A stretch of 35,471 bases of DNA, taken from positions 1-35,471 of the forward strand of contig JQIS01000001.1 of assembly GCA_000830175.1 (NCBI GenBank), written 5' to 3'. Position numbers and translations under genes: made by a program. This stretch comes from Sulfurovum sp. FS08-3. Lineage in GTDB: Bacteria; Campylobacterota; Campylobacteria; Campylobacterales; Sulfurovaceae. The notes below the pieces were generated by a model, which was given only the letters and a program-made list of their open reading frames with translations, made no database searches and was not told the origin of the DNA. This document shows, piece after piece, positions 34,681 to 35,471 of the stretch (positions within the stretch are counted from its first letter, which is position 1; each line of letters starts with the position of its first letter).

Positions 34681-35471
34681 TCACTCCGCCCTCTCCCACT
34701 CAAAGCTACTAATATTACGCTTCTTTTTATCAAAGTTTATCCCTACCAAATAGATTGTTTTTCCATTATTGCTATACTTTTGAGCATAGTTTTTGGCTTT
34801 GATTTGGGCTAGGGCGTTTTCGTTGCCTACTTTGAACTCTAGGATATAGATTTTATTTTCTATCTTAACCGTAAGGTCGATTCTACCCAAATTGGTCACA
34901 TCTTCACCGATGATATCAAGCCCCAATGATTGCAAATAGACATAGATTACACTGGCATAAAAGCCTTCGTATTGTGGAAGATTATTTTTGGTGTAGTTGT
35001 TGTAGAGGATATGGGCAAACATCGACTCTAAGGCATTTTTGAACTGCTCTAACTCACCATCTATCAAAGCATCGTAGATACTATCTTGAAATCTTAGTTT
35101 TTCGCTCGTTTGGTTGGTGAGAAAATCGATCAGTACATCATTGAGTGAGTTTTTGACCTCCCTATTGGGGAGTTTTAATTTATACTCTATCCCACCTCTT
35201 CGCTTCTCTATCATCCTATCAATCGTCAAATACCCCGCTTGATAGAGTATCACCTCAAAATCAATATTTTCAATATCAAAGCTCTCTAGTATCTGTTCAC
35301 CCACTGTTATATTGGAGAGCTTGGGCAAGAAGTAGTGATTTTGTTCGATGAGTTTAATGAGAAAAGTAGGTGTACCAGAGCTAAACCAGTAGTTATTGTA
35401 CTTGTAATCATTTTTGATAAATTTAAGCAAATCAAAAGGGTTATAGACATCATCTTTGAGGAAATTATAGC
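34681..35471 (-). CDS. AAA-ATPase-like / PD-(D/E)XK nuclease (DUF1703) protein, partial
   Basis: The frame is open to the window edge, so only the last ~263 codons are seen. YNPFDLLKFI followed by YWFSSGTPTFLIKLI is the DUF1703 (PDDEXK_9) segment after the AAA-ATPase-like domain. The nuclease core near the C-terminus has GRIDLTV (Asp), YILEFKVG (E-x-K) and the helix QIKAKNYAQKY. The gene ends FEWERAE. The function of this family is not established; it is often in variable or defence-rich regions. The N-terminal ATPase half lies outside the window. The 3' end is repeated at 30008-30126. Confidence 0.85.
   Translation of the reverse strand, partial: YNFLKDDVYNPFDLLKFIKNDYKYNNYWFSSGTPTFLIKLIEQNHYFLPKLSNITVGEQILESFDIENIDFEVILYQAGYLTIDRMIEKRRGGIEYKLKLPNREVKNSLNDVLIDFLTNQTSEKLRFQDSIYDALIDGELEQFKNALESMFAHILYNNYTKNNLPQYEGFYASVIYVYLQSLGLDIIGEDVTNLGRIDLTVKIENKIYILEFKVGNENALAQIKAKNYAQKYSNNGKTIYLVGINFDKKKRNISSFEWERAE
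34689..34807. repeat. 119-bp direct repeat, copy 2
   Basis: Lies in the 3' end of the larger DUF1703 gene and matches 30008-30126 at 114 of 119 positions. Homologous recombination between the copies would remove the DUF1848, antitoxin/MazF, LRR, methyltransferase-like genes and the 135-aa ORF as a 4,681-bp circle. Confidence 0.9.

Noticed and set aside
26671-35471. Insertion sequence or prophage as the cause of the remnants
   Set aside because: I found no transposase, integrase, terminal inverted repeats or phage structural gene; the visible repeats are parts of DUF1703 genes.

Overview
The window looks like chromosomal DNA of a Campylobacterota (epsilonproteobacterial) member, probably a free-living Sulfurimonas/Sulfurovum-type organism. 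I infer this from the low G+C, the gene order fmt-birA-parA-parB-atpF'-atpF-atpH-atpA-atpG-atpD-atpC-tolQ-tolR-TonB/TolA (the order I know from Campylobacter jejuni), the two ATP synthase b-type subunits without subunits a and c beside them, an aminofutalosine deaminase of the futalosine menaquinone route, and a sodium channel whose filter and gating residues match NavAb of Arcobacter butzleri.

Region 1 (1-12471) is housekeeping. dnaX on the plus strand converges, with a 3-nt gap, on a long minus-strand series: fmt, birA, parA, parB, F1 and peripheral-stalk ATP synthase genes, then an ExbB/ExbD(TolQ/TolR)-TonB/TolA energy-transduction set. A 30-codon ORF that is not part of any annotated family fills the tolR-TonB gap and overlaps both neighbours.

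Region 2 (12532-21347) is a minus-strand operon of eight genes in the order of the Vibrio MSHA pilus assembly locus (mshI-J-K-L-M-N-E-G): PilM/PilN-like, PilO-like, PilP-like, secretin, ExeA-like ATPase, TPR protein, assembly ATPase and inner-membrane platform. No pilin or prepilin peptidase is in the window.

Region 3 (21458-26190) holds era, a CAU tRNA, rodA, aminofutalosine deaminase and, on the plus strand, a NavAb-like voltage-gated sodium channel.

Region 4 (26278-35471) is an accessory island on the minus strand. It has a ribbon-helix-helix antitoxin beside a beheaded PIN toxin, an RND efflux permease without partners, and a tightly packed operon with nearly every junction overlapping or abutting. 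Reading along the minus strand, the operon holds an AAA-ATPase-like/PD-(D/E)XK (DUF1703) gene running off the window, a 22-aa ATPase stub, a DUF1848 protein, an antitoxin/MazF pair, a leucine-rich-repeat protein with a Cys cluster, a coiled-coil SAM-methyltransferase-like protein, then a second DUF1703 gene that keeps only its first ~30 and last ~45 codons around an unrelated 135-aa ORF, and finally a PemK/MazF gene missing its middle. The retained 3' piece forms a 119-bp direct repeat (114/119 identical) with the intact copy, 4,681 bp away. The island looks like a site where DUF1703 genes serve as recombination flanks for exchanging small cargo genes; this is an inference, and the cargo proteins have no function I can assign.
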